From Vibrio coralliilyticus ATCC BAA-450 (GTDB lineage Bacteria > Pseudomonadota > Gammaproteobacteria > Enterobacterales > Vibrionaceae), in assembly GCF_000176135.1 (NCBI RefSeq), contig NZ_ACZN01000014.1:62001-126000 (forward strand): a stretch of 64,000 bases of DNA, read 5' to 3'. Both the position numbers and the translations under genes were made by a program. Below are positions 63,954-64,000 of the stretch, one piece after another. A model generated the notes under the pieces. It did not search any database and was not told where the DNA came from. It was given only the letters and a program-made list of their open reading frames with translations. Each line of letters begins with the position of its first letter. Position 1 is the stretch's first letter.

Positions 63954-64000
63954 AGGGCAAGGAGGCTCGCAAGATGACGAGATCGGTTTTCTGAATCGCA

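Noticed and set aside
1..64000. CRISPR arrays, tRNAs, rRNA and prophage genes
   Set aside because: No regular short repeats, no tRNA cloverleaf sequences, and no phage structural or integrase genes were seen.

Overview
The window looks like chromosomal DNA of a flagellated, aquatic gammaproteobacterium, most likely in the Vibrionaceae. A GC content near 50% would suit Salinivibrio or a relative, but that genus guess is only inference. The evidence is a PomB-type stator protein with Vibrio-like wording, four chemoreceptors, several GGDEF/EAL proteins, two RstA/RstB-like two-component pairs, an OmpV/MipA porin, an OMPLA-type phospholipase, a GGGGSSS-type lipoprotein start, and a budA-alsS acetoin operon with a divergent LysR gene. 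I saw no tRNA, rRNA, CRISPR array, complete insertion sequence or prophage.

Layout. 1-10.5 kb: the 3' end of a sensor histidine kinase, a staphylococcal-nuclease-like protein, a large secreted protein with C-terminal ricin-type lectin repeats, a chagasin-type protease inhibitor, a TetR-controlled membrane protein, a methyltransferase, and an orphan PomB-like gene without pomA. 10.6-13.5 kb: small redox enzymes with MerR and TetR regulators. 13.7-28.1 kb: a signalling block with three chemoreceptors, a GIY-YIG protein, an outer-membrane phospholipase, a ribose-binding protein next to a chemoreceptor, a PAS-GGDEF protein, an HDOD protein, a PAS-GGDEF-EAL protein and an M4 metalloprotease lipoprotein. 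28.1-36.0 kb: DsbA-like and FMN reductase genes, LysR regulators, a DMT transporter, a GlxA-like regulator and a multi-spanning chemoreceptor. 36.2-42.1 kb: a MipA-type porin, a degenerate EAL protein, a two-component pair and a second GlxA-like regulator, with a good CRP-type site in the divergent promoter. 42.3-47.6 kb: an SDR/LysR pair and the acetoin operon. 47.8-52.2 kb: a second two-component pair followed by a lipoprotein and a hypothetical protein. 52.3-64.0 kb: an OmpA-like barrel, a hydrolase and several monooxygenase-fold genes, a gene broken by an in-frame stop, a J-domain protein, lipoproteins, a SIMPL protein, two tandem paralogous beta-rich proteins of unknown function, and secreted RNase T2 and DNase I-like nucleases.

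How the parts may work together. The 19.9-28.1 kb stretch couples ribose sensing (MCP plus RbsB) with c-di-GMP synthesis and breakdown and a cell-envelope protease. The 59.7-62.9 kb stretch groups exported nucleases with two related proteins that I cannot assign to any family; this pair is the best candidate for something undescribed. Three intergenic regions carry a promoter-like sequence followed by a strong terminator and no reading frame, so they are candidate small RNAs.
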